Numbered from the stretch's first letter, positions 1 through 8,592 are shown. The stretch is DNA of 64,000 nt from Pseudomonas sp. GD04019 (GCF_029837695.1 NZ_JAOEEA010000006.1:186001-250000); one strand, 5' to 3'. Notes: generated by a model not told the origin, from the sequence alone. Made by a program: numbers and translations.

Positions 1-134
1 ACCGCCTGGCTCTTGGGCAGCGGCAGCACTGCGCCGAGGAAGATCACGCTGGCACAGGTCAGCGCATAGCCTCCGAGCAGGGCGGCGGCCGTGCGCGAGA
101 GCAGCGCGAGGGAGCGAGGAGACATCGATTTCAT
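1..134 (-). CDS. DUF3649 family membrane protein (partial, cut by window edge)
   Basis: Only the N-terminal 44 residues are present; the gene runs off the left end. The visible part has a short basic N-terminus and then a hydrophobic stretch with an ALTCASVIFLGAVLPLP segment, which resembles DUF3649 (iron-uptake-associated) proteins. These commonly follow TonB-dependent siderophore receptors together with PepSY-domain reductases. Here it lies directly downstream of the receptor at 334-2823 on the same strand, which fits. ATG at 134 is taken; a second in-frame ATG lies at 125. A terminator-like hairpin at 155-187 separates it from the receptor gene, so it may have its own promoter or be reached by read-through. 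Family assignment is from memory of the motif and is moderately sure. Confidence 0.6.
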   Translation of the reverse strand, partial: MKSMSPRSLALLSRTAAALLGGYALTCASVIFLGAVLPLPKSQA

Positions 135-154
135 CGGCGTACAAACCATGGGGC

Positions 155-187
155 CGGAAAAACAAAGGCCGCCGGATGGCCGGCGGC
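155..187 (-). terminator. Rho-independent terminator after TonB receptor
   Basis: Perfect 8-bp GC stem (168-175 with 180-187, 4-nt loop) followed on the minus strand by a T-rich tract (rc of 155-166). It is placed downstream of the receptor gene ending at 334. Confidence 0.65.
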
Positions 188-195
188 ATATGGGA

Positions 196-222
196 GGGGT
201 GATCGAGCAAACGGATCACCCC
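196..222. repeat. Perfect inverted repeat in receptor 3' region
   Basis: GGGGTGATC at 196-204 is repeated inverted as GATCACCCC at 214-222 with a 9-nt loop. No T-tract follows on either strand, so it is not an obvious terminator. It may stabilise the 3' end of the receptor mRNA. The remainder of 135-333 shows no gene. Confidence 0.5.
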
Positions 223-333
223 TGACTACAGGACGGATGAGGTCGGAAAAACCCGCACGCTCACCGCCCGCAAGCTGTGACCGGATGTGTCCGGCGGCGC
301 CAGACGGCGCCGCCAGGCCGGTCGAGCGCGACC

Positions 334-2823
334 TCAGAAGTCCATGCGCAGGCCGACGGTGGCGTTGCGCGGCGCGCCGTAATAGCTGGAGCTGGAGCTG
401 GTGTAGTACTCCTCGTCGAGCAGGTTGTTGAGGTTGAAGGTGGCGGTCAGCTGCTGGGTCAGCGGGTAGCGCGCGAAGGCGTCGACCACGGCGTAGTCGT
501 CCTGGGTGAAGCGTACGCCCAGCGGTCCGACGCCATCGCTGTAGATCTCGCTCTGCCAGTTGACGCCGCCACCGAAGGTCAGGCCGTTGCCGAGGCTACG
601 CAGGGTGTAGCTGGTGAACATCTTCACGGTGTTCTGCGCGATATCGGTGTTGAGCTTCTGCCCTTCGCTGTCCTGCACGATATTGCGGCTGAAGCTGGCG
701 CTGGCCTGCCAGTCGGTGGCCAGCTCACCAGTGACTTCCACCTCGAAGCCACGGGTTTCGGTGCCGGACTCGGCGCGGTAGGCCTGGCTGCCGTCCGGCG
801 CCAGCTGGCCGTCACCCAACGACACGGCCAGGTTGTCCTGCTCGATCTGGTACAGCGCCAGGCCGAAGTTCAGGCGCCCCTCGAAGAAGGCCGCCTTGCT
901 ACCGACTTCATAACCGACACCCTCCAGCGGATCGATATAGGCGCCGTCCAGGGTCTTGTTGTTCTGCGGCTTGAAGATGCTGGTGTAGCTGCCATACACC
1001 GACCAGATGTCGTTGAGGTCGTACACCACGCCGGCGAAGGGGGTCACCACGCCGGTTTCGCTGCGGTCGCTGATGTCGCTGGGGGTGGCGTCGTCGTAGT
1101 CGTACTCGACCTTGTTCTGCCAGTCGATCACCCGGGCACCGAGAATGAACGACAGATCGTCGCTGGCACGCAGGCGGGTGCTGCCATAAAGCGCGCCCTG
1201 TTCCTCGCTGAAGTCCATACGGCCATAAGGCTGCAGATCGGGCTTGGCCGGGGTCTTGCCATCCCAGGTGTAGATGTTGTCTATCACCGGGAACGGTCGC
1301 CACCAGGAGTATGCCGGCGTGTTGTAATCGGTCTTCTGCTGGCTGTAGCCGATGATCGCATCGTGTTCCAGGCCGAACAGGTCGAAGTTGCCCGCCAGGT
1401 TCAGGTCGAAGCTGTTCTGTACCGGCTTGGCTTTCCAGCGGTTGGCATAGAACACGATCGAGGCCGGGTCGGCTCCAGGGGCGTAGTTGTTGCCGCCGGC
1501 ATAGCCACTGAGCTCGTCGTATTCGCTGCGGCGCTGGTTGAGGGTCAGCTTGGTCTTCCAGCGCTCGGTCAGGTTGTGCTCGAGGATGGCGAAAGCGGAA
1601 ACGGCGCTGCGATCGGAATAGGCCCATTTGGCGGCGGCGGAATCGGAATCGTCATGATCGGCCTTGGTACCATCGTTGTTGAACAGCGGCAGGCCGCTGC
1701 GGGCGTGGCCGTCGTAATCGTCGGACTGCGAGTCCATGCCGAAGGTCAGCAGGGTGTCGGGGGTCAGGTCGGCCTCGATGACGCCGTAGAACACCTGCTT
1801 GCGCTCGCTGAGGCGGTCGACATAGGAGTCGTTCTCCTGGTACGCGGCGACAAAGCGCCCGCGCACGTTGCCGCTCTCGGTCAGCGGGCCGCCGATATCC
1901 GCCTCGGTGCGCCCGTAATTCCAGGAGCCGCCGGTCACGTTGATGCTGCTCTTGAATTCCTGGGTCGGGCGCTTGCGGATCATGTTCAGGGTGGCGCCGG
2001 GAGTGCCCACGCCGTTGGTCAGGCCGGTGGCGCCGCGGATGACCTCGACACGGTCGTACAGGACCATGTCGTTGCTCTGCGCGGGGCTCTCGTAGTTGCT
2101 GTCGAGCAGCTGCAGGCCGTCGATCTGGTAGTTCTCGACCTTGAAGCCACGCGAGTAGATGCCGCTGTTGTCGCCGCCGTTGCCGCCACTCTGGCTGAGG
2201 GTCAGGCCGGGGGTCTGGCGCACCACGTCGGTGAGCTGGGTCAGCCCCTGGTCCTGCATGCGCTGGCTGGTGATCACCGAGATCGACTGCGGCGTCTCGC
2301 GGATCGACAGGGGCAGGCCGGTGGCCGTGCTGGTCGAGGCGGTGGTGTAGGAACCGGTGCCCTCGGTGGTCTCACCCAGGCCGACGCCAGTGATGCTGGT
2401 GCTATCCAGCTGCAGCGGCGAGCCGGCTTCCGGCGGCGGCAGCAGCGAGTAGTTGCCGCTGGCCTGGCGCGACACCTGCAGGCCGCTGCCGGCCAGCAGA
2501 CGCTCCAGTGCCTGGTCCGGCACGAAGCGCCCCTGCACGCCGGGGGACTGCAGACCGCGTACGGTCTCCGGGCTGAACGACACGCTGACCCCGCTGGTGG
2601 CGGCGAAGCTGTTCAGCGCCGACTCCAGCGAACCCGCGGCAATCGCGAAGTCCTGCTCCGCCACCACGCTTTCCGCCCAGGCCGGCTGCACCTGCAGCGC
2701 GCCAAGCACCGGTAGCGCCAGCACCGCGCCGAGCAGGGCACGGTTGATGGCCACACTCAGCGGGCTGAGGAGAGGGGAACTACGGAGCAGCGAGGTACTG
2801 CGCGGGGCGGTCTGGCGCGACAT
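334..2823 (-). CDS. TonB-dependent siderophore receptor with signalling (STN) domain
   Basis: Outer-membrane importer for a ferric siderophore, energised by TonB-ExbBD. The 829-residue product has a long signal peptide ending near QPAWA (about residue 49). An STN signalling domain follows (about 55-125, with FAIAAGSLESALNSFAATSG), then the plug (RETPQSISVITSQRMQDQG, about 190-320) and a 22-strand-type barrel ending in the outer-membrane Phe signature (VGLRMDF). The STN domain means it signals through the anti-sigma factor encoded immediately upstream (2948-3895) to the ECF sigma factor (3898-4419). ATG 2823 is preferred over the upstream in-frame start at 2880 because an AGGA Shine-Dalgarno precedes it and the signal peptide follows directly. 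The siderophore cannot be deduced; overall it resembles FpvA/FoxA/FhuE-type receptors. Confidence 0.9.
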   Translation of the reverse strand: MSRQTAPRSTSLLRSSPLLSPLSVAINRALLGAVLALPVLGALQVQPAWAESVVAEQDFAIAAGSLESALNSFAATSGVSVSFSPETVRGLQSPGVQGRFVPDQALERLLAGSGLQVSRQASGNYSLLPPPEAGSPLQLDSTSITGVGLGETTEGTGSYTTASTSTATGLPLSIRETPQSISVITSQRMQDQGLTQLTDVVRQTPGLTLSQSGGNGGDNSGIYSRGFKVENYQIDGLQLLDSNYESPAQSNDMVLYDRVEVIRGATGLTNGVGTPGATLNMIRKRPTQEFKSSINVTGGSWNYGRTEADIGGPLTESGNVRGRFVAAYQENDSYVDRLSERKQVFYGVIEADLTPDTLLTFGMDSQSDDYDGHARSGLPLFNNDGTKADHDDSDSAAAKWAYSDRSAVSAFAILEHNLTERWKTKLTLNQRRSEYDELSGYAGGNNYAPGADPASIVFYANRWKAKPVQNSFDLNLAGNFDLFGLEHDAIIGYSQQKTDYNTPAYSWWRPFPVIDNIYTWDGKTPAKPDLQPYGRMDFSEEQGALYGSTRLRASDDLSFILGARVIDWQNKVEYDYDDATPSDISDRSETGVVTPFAGVVYDLNDIWSVYGSYTSIFKPQNNKTLDGAYIDPLEGVGYEVGSKAAFFEGRLNFGLALYQIEQDNLAVSLGDGQLAPDGSQAYRAESGTETRGFEVEVTGELATDWQASASFSRNIVQDSEGQKLNTDIAQNTVKMFTSYTLRSLGNGLTFGGGVNWQSEIYSDGVGPLGVRFTQDDYAVVDAFARYPLTQQLTATFNLNNLLDEEYYTSSSSSYYGAPRNATVGLRMDF

Positions 2824-2947
2824 GGAGGGGTTCCTGGGGATGGTTGGCAAGGAGCGCACTACGGGCGCTTTCCTAACCAAGTCGAATGAGAAGCGAAATC
2901 AACAACACCCCAGGCAAAAATATTTCACTCGGCTCAGAACCAGGTTC

Positions 2948-3895
2948 TCAGGCCGGCTCGATGCGCACCCAGTAACGGGTGAGACGGTTCACCCGCAGCG
3001 GCAGGGTGCTGCGCAGGTTGTCCAGCACCGCATCGCTGTCGGCCAGCTGGAAGGCACCGGAAATGCGCAGCCCGGCCAACGCCGGATCGCACGAGAGCAG
3101 GCCCGGTCGATAGCGTGCCAGCTCGTCGATAAAACGCGGCAGCGGCCAGTCGCTGACCACCAGCATGCCGCGCAGCCAGGCGTCGCCGTGAGCCTCCAGC
3201 GGCTCGACCGCACCGCAGGCGGCGGTGCTGTACCACAGCTGCTGGCCGGCTTCGATCCGCAGCGGCTGGTCTGGCACATCCAGCGGGCGCACTTCCACGG
3301 CGTGCTGCAGCACCCGCACCTGAGTGCGTTCGCCCTCCTGGCGCACCAGGAAACGGGTGCCGAGGGCGCGGATGCTGCCCTGCGCGGTGTGTACCACGAA
3401 GGGCCGCGGGTCCGCCGCGGTCTGCACATGGATTTCGCCACGCCGCAGATGGACCTCGCGCAGCTGTGCGCCGTAGGCCAGGTCGAGGGCGCTGTCGCTG
3501 TTCAGCTGCAGCCGGCCGCCATCAGGCAGGCGCAGGCTGCGCCGTTCGCCGACGGCGGTGCGCTGGTCGGCACGCAGGCTGCGCATGGGCTCGGACTGCC
3601 AGCCAAGACCGGCCATGCCACCACCGAGCAGCAACAGGCCGAGCAGCTTGAGGCTCTCGCGGCGCCGACCGTTGACCCCGCGCAGGGCCGACGGCGCCAC
3701 CGCGACGGGCAGCCCGGCCAGCTTGCCTTGCAGCTTCTCCAGCCTGCTCCAGGCTTGGCGATGACTGGCATCGGCCTCCAGCCATTGGCGATGCGCCGCG
3801 CCGGTCTGCGCGCAATCCGGCGCGGCGAGCAGGTCCAGATGCCAGTTGGCGGCGGCGCGCAGGGCGGCAATGGGCGGCTTGGCGGTGAGGCTCAC
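2948..3895 (-). CDS. FecR-family anti-sigma factor / regulator
   Basis: 315-residue inner-membrane regulator that transmits receptor occupancy to the FecI-type sigma factor. It has an N-terminal cytoplasmic DUF4880-like segment (WHLDLLAAPDCAQTGAAHRQW), a single membrane segment (LKLLGLLLLGGGMAGLGW, about 90-107) and a periplasmic FecR domain (RSLRLPDGGRLQLNSDSALD, then the conserved ALGTRFLVRQEG). GTG 3895 is chosen: it lies 2 nt after the sigma stop codon, matching the usual fecI-fecR coupling. The much longer reading frame upstream would overlap the whole sigma gene. The receptor gene follows after a 124-bp gap that may hold a sigma-dependent promoter. Confidence 0.88.
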   Translation of the reverse strand: MSLTAKPPIAALRAAANWHLDLLAAPDCAQTGAAHRQWLEADASHRQAWSRLEKLQGKLAGLPVAVAPSALRGVNGRRRESLKLLGLLLLGGGMAGLGWQSEPMRSLRADQRTAVGERRSLRLPDGGRLQLNSDSALDLAYGAQLREVHLRRGEIHVQTAADPRPFVVHTAQGSIRALGTRFLVRQEGERTQVRVLQHAVEVRPLDVPDQPLRIEAGQQLWYSTAACGAVEPLEAHGDAWLRGMLVVSDWPLPRFIDELARYRPGLLSCDPALAGLRISGAFQLADSDAVLDNLRSTLPLRVNRLTRYWVRIEPA

Positions 3896-3897
3896 GG

Positions 3898-4419
3898 TCA
3901 GTCCTCGATCAGTAGCAGGCACTGGGTCAAACCGCGCACCACGTACTTGCGCACGGTGTTGGTCGACAGGCCCAGGCGCCGGCCGATCTCCACATGGCTG
4001 AGGCCATCGAGCTGGGCCAGCAGGAAGATCTCCCGGCAGCGCGCGCCGAGGCCGTCGAGCATGCGGTCGATTTCCAGCAGGGTTTCGAGGATCAGCGCCC
4101 GCTCTTCCGGGGAGATATCCAGCGGCTCGGGCAGCGCGGCCAGGGCCTCCAGGTAGGACTGTTCGAGGGCGCGGCGGCGGAAGCCGTCGATCATCAGGCT
4201 GCGGGCGATGCTGCTGAGGTAGGCGCGCGGCTCGCGCAGGTCGAAGGCCTGGCGGCTGGCGAGGACCCGCACGAAGGTGTCCTGGGCCAGGTCGGCGGCG
4301 TTCTCCGCACAGGGCAGACGCTTGCGCAGCCAATGCCGTAGCCAGTCGTGATGCTCGCGGTAGAGCGAATGCACGGCTTGCTGGGTGGCGAGGTCGGCGG
4401 CTTGGTCGGGAGAGCGCAA
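3898..4419 (-). CDS. FecI-like ECF sigma factor
   Basis: 173-residue extracytoplasmic-function sigma factor of the iron-starvation (FecI) group. Sigma region 2 is seen in ENAADLAQDTFVRVLASRQAF and the PRAYLSSIARSLMIDGFRRR segment; region 4 in CREIFLLAQLDGLSHVEIGRRLGLSTNTVRKYV. It should drive the receptor gene at 334-2823 when released by the FecR protein. The start is TTG at 4419 by length comparison; no strong Shine-Dalgarno precedes it, so the exact start is uncertain. A Fur-box-like palindrome lies at 4437-4453, so iron repression is expected. Confidence 0.87.
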   Translation of the reverse strand: MRSPDQAADLATQQAVHSLYREHHDWLRHWLRKRLPCAENAADLAQDTFVRVLASRQAFDLREPRAYLSSIARSLMIDGFRRRALEQSYLEALAALPEPLDISPEERALILETLLEIDRMLDGLGARCREIFLLAQLDGLSHVEIGRRLGLSTNTVRKYVVRGLTQCLLLIED

Positions 4420-4436
4420 GGGTCGAAGAATACTAA

Positions 4437-4453
4437 ATGATAATTGATATCAT
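4437..4453. promoter_or_regulatory. Candidate Fur box upstream of fecI-like gene (set 1)
   Basis: ATGATAATTGATATCAT is a near-perfect dyad with 6-bp outer arms (ATGATA/TATCAT), resembling the Fur consensus GATAATGATAATCATTATC. It lies 18 bp upstream of the sigma gene start. Confidence 0.65.
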
Positions 4454-4500
4454 TAATTCTCCACCGAAAGCTCGCCCCTGCGCAAGCTTGGGGGACGCCG

Positions 4501-4731
4501 TCAGTCGTTCTTCTGGTAGATGATCTTGCGGCTGCCACCCTCGCAGCTGCCGACCACCATGTTGGGGTCTTCCACTTCGGCGGCCGCCACTATCTCCAGG
4601 GTGTAGCTGGTGACCTTGGCCGCCTGGATCTTCACCTCGATCTCGCGCTTCAGCTCTTCGCAGGGCTTGGGTGCGGCGAGGGCGCCGCCACACAGCAGGG
4701 TGGCCATGACGGCCGCAAACCAGCGCTTCAT
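4501..4731 (-). CDS. DUF1161 small secreted protein
   Basis: 76-residue exported protein. The signal peptide (MKRWFAAVMATLLCGGALAA) precedes a mature part with the DUF1161 pattern PCEELKREIEVKIQ, SYTLEIV and GSCEGGSRKIIYQ, including two Cys that could form a disulfide. ATG 4731 has a good GAGGAG Shine-Dalgarno 7 nt upstream. Its function is unknown; family members are small periplasmic proteins of enterobacteria and pseudomonads. A paralogue lies at 8368-8592. Confidence 0.8.
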   Translation of the reverse strand: MKRWFAAVMATLLCGGALAAPKPCEELKREIEVKIQAAKVTSYTLEIVAAAEVEDPNMVVGSCEGGSRKIIYQKND

Positions 4732-4761
4732 CGCATGCTCCTCGGGATGGATCAGGCAGTT

Positions 4762-5826
4762 CTAGTTCTGATCGGCCAGCGCCGCCAGGGTTCGCTCGCG
4801 TTGTTCAGCCGGGAGTTCACCCAGCGCGGCGGCGCGGCGGTGGAACTCCGCCCAGTCGCCGCCGGCCTGGCGGAACAAGGCGGCGAAGGATTCCACCCAC
4901 TGGTCGTAGAGGCCGAACGGCAGCAGCCGGGCGTTGTTCAGCGGCTGGGCGATCCAGGCGTCGTAGCGCCGATCGCCGCCCCACTCGCCGTCACGCAGGG
5001 CGCGGTATTCGGCACGCAGGCGCGCGAATTCGGCGGCCTTGCCGGTGCGCTTCTGCGCCTCGTCCAGCGGGCTGACGTAGAGCGTCTGCAGGCGCTCGCG
5101 GCTGGCCAGGATCAGCTCGGTGAACTGGCGACGCATGCGCTCTTCGTGCGCATCGCCGGGCGCCAGGCCACGGGCGGCGCGCCACTGACGCAGGCCCTCC
5201 TGCTCGACGAAGCTGGCGAAGGACTCGTTGAACGCCGTGTCGTCGGCCACGTACAGCTGCTGGTGCGCCAGCTCGTGGAAGATCACCGCGGCCAGGCGCT
5301 CGTCGTCCCAGCGCAGCATGGTGTTGAGGATGGGGTCGTCGAACCAGCCCAGGGTCGAATAGGCCTCGATGCCGGCCACATAGGTGTCCATGCCCTCGGC
5401 CTGCAGCAGGGCGGCGGCGCCACGGGCGCGACCCTGCTGGTAGAAGCCGCGATAGGCCACGCAGCCGGCGATGGGGAAGCAGTGGGTCAGTGGCGCCAGC
5501 GACAGCTCCGGGGTGGCGAACACGTTCCACACCACATAGGGCCGCCGCAGGTCGGCGTACAGGCGATAGCTGCGGTTGTCCGGCAGCGCCAGGCGCGCGC
5601 TGGCGAATTCGCGGGCCTGCTGGGCCAGCGCCAGGCGCCGCTGCAGCGCAGGATCGGTCTGGGGATCGGCGATCAGCTCGGCCACCGGCTGGCGTGCGGC
5701 GAGCAGGTCGAGCTGGCCGCGGCTGACTTGGGCGTAGTAGTCGAGGCTGGCGCAACCGCTCAGCAGAACGCCAAGCCACAGCGGAACCAGGCACCGCGCG
5801 CGGCGGTCGAGTAGGGCGATAGGCAT
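4762..5826 (-). CDS. Lipoprotein zinc aminopeptidase-like protein
   Basis: 354-residue predicted lipoprotein: a lipobox LSGC (Cys at about residue 25) follows a hydrophobic N-terminus. The zinc-peptidase signature HELAHQ (about residue 193), with a downstream Glu in NESFASFVEQEG, fits a gluzincin-like active site. The family is annotated as putative aminopeptidase in pseudomonads. The segment AGCVAYRGFYQQGRA just before the active site is characteristic. ATG 5826 is used. The gene lies 30 nt upstream of the minus-strand DUF1161 gene (4501-4731), so the two may be co-transcribed. It is divergent from the lipoprotein pair at 5870. The substrate is unknown. Confidence 0.75.
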   Translation of the reverse strand: MPIALLDRRARCLVPLWLGVLLSGCASLDYYAQVSRGQLDLLAARQPVAELIADPQTDPALQRRLALAQQAREFASARLALPDNRSYRLYADLRRPYVVWNVFATPELSLAPLTHCFPIAGCVAYRGFYQQGRARGAAALLQAEGMDTYVAGIEAYSTLGWFDDPILNTMLRWDDERLAAVIFHELAHQQLYVADDTAFNESFASFVEQEGLRQWRAARGLAPGDAHEERMRRQFTELILASRERLQTLYVSPLDEAQKRTGKAAEFARLRAEYRALRDGEWGGDRRYDAWIAQPLNNARLLPFGLYDQWVESFAALFRQAGGDWAEFHRRAAALGELPAEQRERTLAALADQN

Positions 5827-5869
5827 TTCGCGAGCCTATTGCATTGCCCCTCTGCCTAGGAAGCCCGCC

Positions 5870-6283
5870 ATGCGCACACCTCTAATCCTCTGCCTGCCCG
5901 TTCTGCTCGGCGGCTGTTCCCTGCTGATGCCTTTTCACGACCCCGCGCAGGCCTGGATCGAACTGCACGAGCGCCACGACGGCCGCCTGGAGGCGGTGCA
6001 GGTAGATGGCAAGACGCTGGACGACGGCCGCTATTTCCAGATTCCACCGGGCCGCCACGAACTGCAGGTGCGCCTGCGCTTCGAGGTGGAACCCGCTAAC
6101 ACCGGCACCGAGCAGAGCCTGCCGCGCACCTGCCTGTTGACCCTGGACTACGCCGACTTCGCCGCCGGCCAGCGCTATCGACTCAAGGCCGGCAGCCGCG
6201 GCTTCCGCCCCTGGGCGCAATTGCAGGACGAGCGTGGCGAAGACTTGGCTCGAGCCCGCGAGGGCCGCTGCGGCGCCGTCTGA
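5870..6283 (+). CDS. Small lipoprotein, first of a tandem paralogous pair
   Basis: 137-residue predicted lipoprotein with lipobox LGGC (Cys about residue 16). The mature part contains DGRYFQIPPGRHELQVRLRF and AAGQRYRLKAGS, which are shared with the next gene (6325-6738). The alternating pattern suggests a small beta-sandwich domain like the PEGA-type lipoproteins that carry a PPGxHxLxVR motif. The function is not recognised. ATG 5870 is the only sensible start because the signal sequence begins there. Confidence 0.7.
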   Translation: MRTPLILCLPVLLGGCSLLMPFHDPAQAWIELHERHDGRLEAVQVDGKTLDDGRYFQIPPGRHELQVRLRFEVEPANTGTEQSLPRTCLLTLDYADFAAGQRYRLKAGSRGFRPWAQLQDERGEDLARAREGRCGAV

Positions 6284-6324
6284 TCGGCGCTATGCTGGCC
6301 GTCTCCATCGTCGAGGACTCCGCC

Positions 6325-6738
6325 ATGCGCCTGCCCCTGTTGCTGTCCCTGCTCGCCCTCGGCGCCTGTGCCAGCCCGCTGCCGCCGGCGGACCCGCAGC
6401 AGGCCTGGGTCGAGCTGTATGCCAGCCCCGGTAACACCCTGATGGCGCACAAGCTGGACGACAAGCAAACCCGCGACGGCCGCTACTTCCAGGTGACGCC
6501 CGGCGCCCACGAACTGCAGGTGCGCTTTCAGTTCGAGGTGGCGGGCGGCGGCGGCGAATTCAGCAGCGAGCCGGTCGAGATGACCTGCCACCTGCGCTTC
6601 CGCTACGACGGCTTCGCCGCCGGCCAACGCTACCGCATCGAGGCCCGGCCGCTGCAATACAAGGCCCAGGGCTGGCTATACGGCGAGGGCCGCCAGGTGC
6701 TGGCGCGCGCCGACGTACTGCGCTGCAGCACCTTCTGA
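6325..6738 (+). CDS. Small lipoprotein, second of a tandem paralogous pair
   Basis: 137-residue predicted lipoprotein with lipobox LGAC (Cys about residue 14), the same length and motif order as its neighbour at 5870-6283 (DGRYFQVTPGAHELQVRFQF, AAGQRYRIEA). The pair clearly arose by tandem duplication. ATG 6325 is chosen because it begins the signal peptide and follows GAGGA; an upstream in-frame ATG at 6292 would add a non-hydrophobic leader. It is convergent with the OsmC gene, whose stop lies 8 nt away. Function unknown. Confidence 0.7.
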   Translation: MRLPLLLSLLALGACASPLPPADPQQAWVELYASPGNTLMAHKLDDKQTRDGRYFQVTPGAHELQVRFQFEVAGGGGEFSSEPVEMTCHLRFRYDGFAAGQRYRIEARPLQYKAQGWLYGEGRQVLARADVLRCSTF

Positions 6739-6745
6739 GCGCCGC

Positions 6746-7177
6746 TCAGGCGTCCAGGGTCACCTGCAGGCTGATCTCGGCGTTGAGCAGCTTGGACACC
6801 GGGCAGCCGGTCTTGGCCGTCTCCACCGCCTCCTCGAACTTGTCGCGGTCGGCGCCGGGAATCCTGGCGCGCAGGCTCAGGTGCACGGCGCTGATGCGAA
6901 AGCCGCCGGCCTCCTTCTCCAGCCAGACCTCGGCCTGGGTGTCGATGCTCTCGGCGAGCATGCCGCGCTCCTCCAGCTCCTTGGAAAGGGCCATGGAGAA
7001 GCAGCCGGCGTGGGCGGCGCCGATCAGCTCCTCGGGATTGGTGCCGGGCTGGTCCTCGAAACGGGTGTTGAAGCCGTAGGGCTGGTCCTTCAGCGCGCCG
7101 CTCTGGGTGGAGATGCGGCCCTTGCCGTCCTTGATGCCGCCCTGCCAATGGGCCGAAGCCGTCTTCTTGATGGTCAT
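6746..7177 (-). CDS. OsmC-family peroxiredoxin
   Basis: 143-residue OsmC/Ohr-superfamily thiol peroxidase that detoxifies (organic) hydroperoxides in the cytoplasm. The two catalytic cysteines lie in AAHAGCFSMALSKELE (about residue 59) and TGCPVSKLLN (about residue 124), and the N-terminal HWQGGIKDGKGRIST strand is typical of OsmC (osmotically inducible) rather than Ohr. ATG 7177 follows GAGGAG; an upstream in-frame extension to 7234 is rejected. The plus-strand lipoprotein gene converges on its 3' end. Confidence 0.88.
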   Translation of the reverse strand: MTIKKTASAHWQGGIKDGKGRISTQSGALKDQPYGFNTRFEDQPGTNPEELIGAAHAGCFSMALSKELEERGMLAESIDTQAEVWLEKEAGGFRISAVHLSLRARIPGADRDKFEEAVETAKTGCPVSKLLNAEISLQVTLDA

Positions 7178-7242
7178 GTGCTGCTCCTCTCGTGTGGGGT
7201 GGGTACCCAGTTGAGAGGAACGTCGCTGCGGCAAAGTTCGTC

Positions 7243-8241
7243 CTATCGCAGCCCGGCGACTATCTCGAAGCTGCGCAGACGGTGCTCGGGCTGGTACAGG
7301 TCGCAGGTGAAGATCAGCTCGTCGGCGCCGCTCTGCTCCAGCAGAATCTCCAGGCGCGCGCGCACCTTCTCCGGCCCGCCGATCGCCGCCAGGCCGAGGA
7401 AGTCGCCGACCGCCTGCTGCTCGTGGGGCTGCCAGCGGCCAACCATGCTCTCCACCGGCGGGCGCAGCACCAGGCTCTGCCCGCGCATCAGCGCCAGTAC
7501 CCGCTGATAGGCGGTGGTGGCGAGGAACTCGGCTTCCTCGTCGCTGGGCGCGGCGATCAGCGGCACGCCGATCATGGCGTAGGGCTTGGCCAGCATGGCG
7601 GACGGCTGGAAGTTCTCGCGATAGATGCGCAGCGCCTGGTGCAGGTAACGCGGCGCGAAGTGCGAGGCGAAGGCGTAGGGCAGGCCCTTCTGCGCCGCCA
7701 GCTGGGCGCTGAACAGACTGGAGCCGAGCAGCCAGATCGGCACGTTAGTGTCCACGCCCGGCACGGCCAGCACCGACTGCCCGGGCTGACGCGGGCCGAG
7801 CAGGGTTTCCAGCTCCTCGACGTCCTGCGGGAAGTCCTCCGCGCTGCCCAGACGGTCGCGGCGCAGGGCGCGGGCGGTGGCCTGGTCGGCGCCCGGGGCG
7901 CGGCCCAGGCCCAGCTCGATGCGATTCGGGTAGAGCGCGGCGAGGGTGCCGAACTGCTCGGCCACCACCAGCGGCGCGTGGTTGGGCAGCATGATGCCGC
8001 CGGAGCCGAGGCGCAGGGTGGACGTGTTGGCCGCCAGGTAGCCGAGCAGCACGGCGGTGGCGGAACTGGCAATGCCCTCCATGTTGTGGTGCTCGGCCAC
8101 CCACATGCGCGAGAAGCCCAGGCGCTCCACATGCCGGGCCAGATCGAGGGAACGCTGCAGGGCGGGCGCGGCGCCGCTGTCGTCGTCGCGCATGGGCGCC
8201 AGGTCGAGTACGGAGAATGGCGTGGTGGACAGCTTGCTCAT
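7243..8241 (-). CDS. Luciferase-like (LLM class) flavin-dependent oxidoreductase
   Basis: 332-residue TIM-barrel protein of the bacterial luciferase family, MsnO8/YhbW-like. Typical segments are [12 protein letters not shown] at the N-terminus, [38 protein letters not shown] and [11 protein letters not shown] (F420/FMN-site region). It probably uses FMNH2 supplied by a reductase; the substrate is unknown. ATG 8241 is preceded by GAGGAGG, so the six extra upstream residues of the longer frame are left out. It is 65 nt upstream of the OsmC gene on the same strand. Confidence 0.85.
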   Translation of the reverse strand: MSKLSTTPFSVLDLAPMRDDDSGAAPALQRSLDLARHVERLGFSRMWVAEHHNMEGIASSATAVLLGYLAANTSTLRLGSGGIMLPNHAPLVVAEQFGTLAALYPNRIELGLGRAPGADQATARALRRDRLGSAEDFPQDVEELETLLGPRQPGQSVLAVPGVDTNVPIWLLGSSLFSAQLAAQKGLPYAFASHFAPRYLHQALRIYRENFQPSAMLAKPYAMIGVPLIAAPSDEEAEFLATTAYQRVLALMRGQSLVLRPPVESMVGRWQPHEQQAVGDFLGLAAIGGPEKVRARLEILLEQSGADELIFTCDLYQPEHRLRSFEIVAGLR

Positions 8242-8315
8242 AAGGCCTCCTCGGGTCATCCCAGCTTTATGGGGTCGTCCCGGCGAAAGGCAAGCCGCGA
8301 TTTGGCCGCGCCATG

Positions 8316-8348
8316 AAAAAGGCCGAGGCTCCTCGCGGAGCCCCGGCC
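8316..8348 (-). terminator. Rho-independent terminator of DUF1161 gene
   Basis: A 12-bp stem (8321-8332 with 8337-8348, one G-T pair, 4-nt loop) is followed on the minus strand by five T. It lies 20 nt past the stop at 8368. Confidence 0.8.
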
Positions 8349-8367
8349 CGATGCAGCGGCGAAAGAA

Positions 8368-8592
8368 TCAGCCGCGCTGGTAGACGATTTCCTTGGTGCC
8401 GGCCTCGCAGGTACCGACCACCTGCTTGTCGCCGGCGCCACCCTTGTCGACCACTTCCAAGGTGTAGGCGGCAACGCCCTTGTCCTTGAGCTTGGCGTCG
8501 ATTTCCGCCTTCAGCTCGTCGCAAGGTTTGCCGGCAGCCAGGGCGGAACCGGCCAGGGTGAACAGGGCCAGGCCCAGCATCATTTGCTTCAT
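8368..8592 (-). CDS. DUF1161 small secreted protein (second copy)
   Basis: 74-residue exported protein. The signal peptide ends near AGSALAAG and is followed by PCDELKAEIDAKLKDKGVAAYTLEVV and GTCEAGTKEIVYQ. It is clearly paralogous to the protein at 4501-4731, conserving the two Cys and the C-terminal IVYQ/IIYQ. ATG 8592 is chosen at the signal peptide with GGA upstream; the longer in-frame extension to 8811 overlaps the dodecin gene and is not coding. A strong terminator follows. Function unknown. Confidence 0.82.
   Translation of the reverse strand: MKQMMLGLALFTLAGSALAAGKPCDELKAEIDAKLKDKGVAAYTLEVVDKGGAGDKQVVGTCEAGTKEIVYQRG

Noticed and set aside
277..2715. 812-codon open frame on the plus strand opposite the first receptor
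   Set aside because: GC-rich antisense shadow; the minus-strand frame has full STN, plug and barrel motifs and a Shine-Dalgarno, while this frame is low-complexity Val/Gly/Ala-rich.
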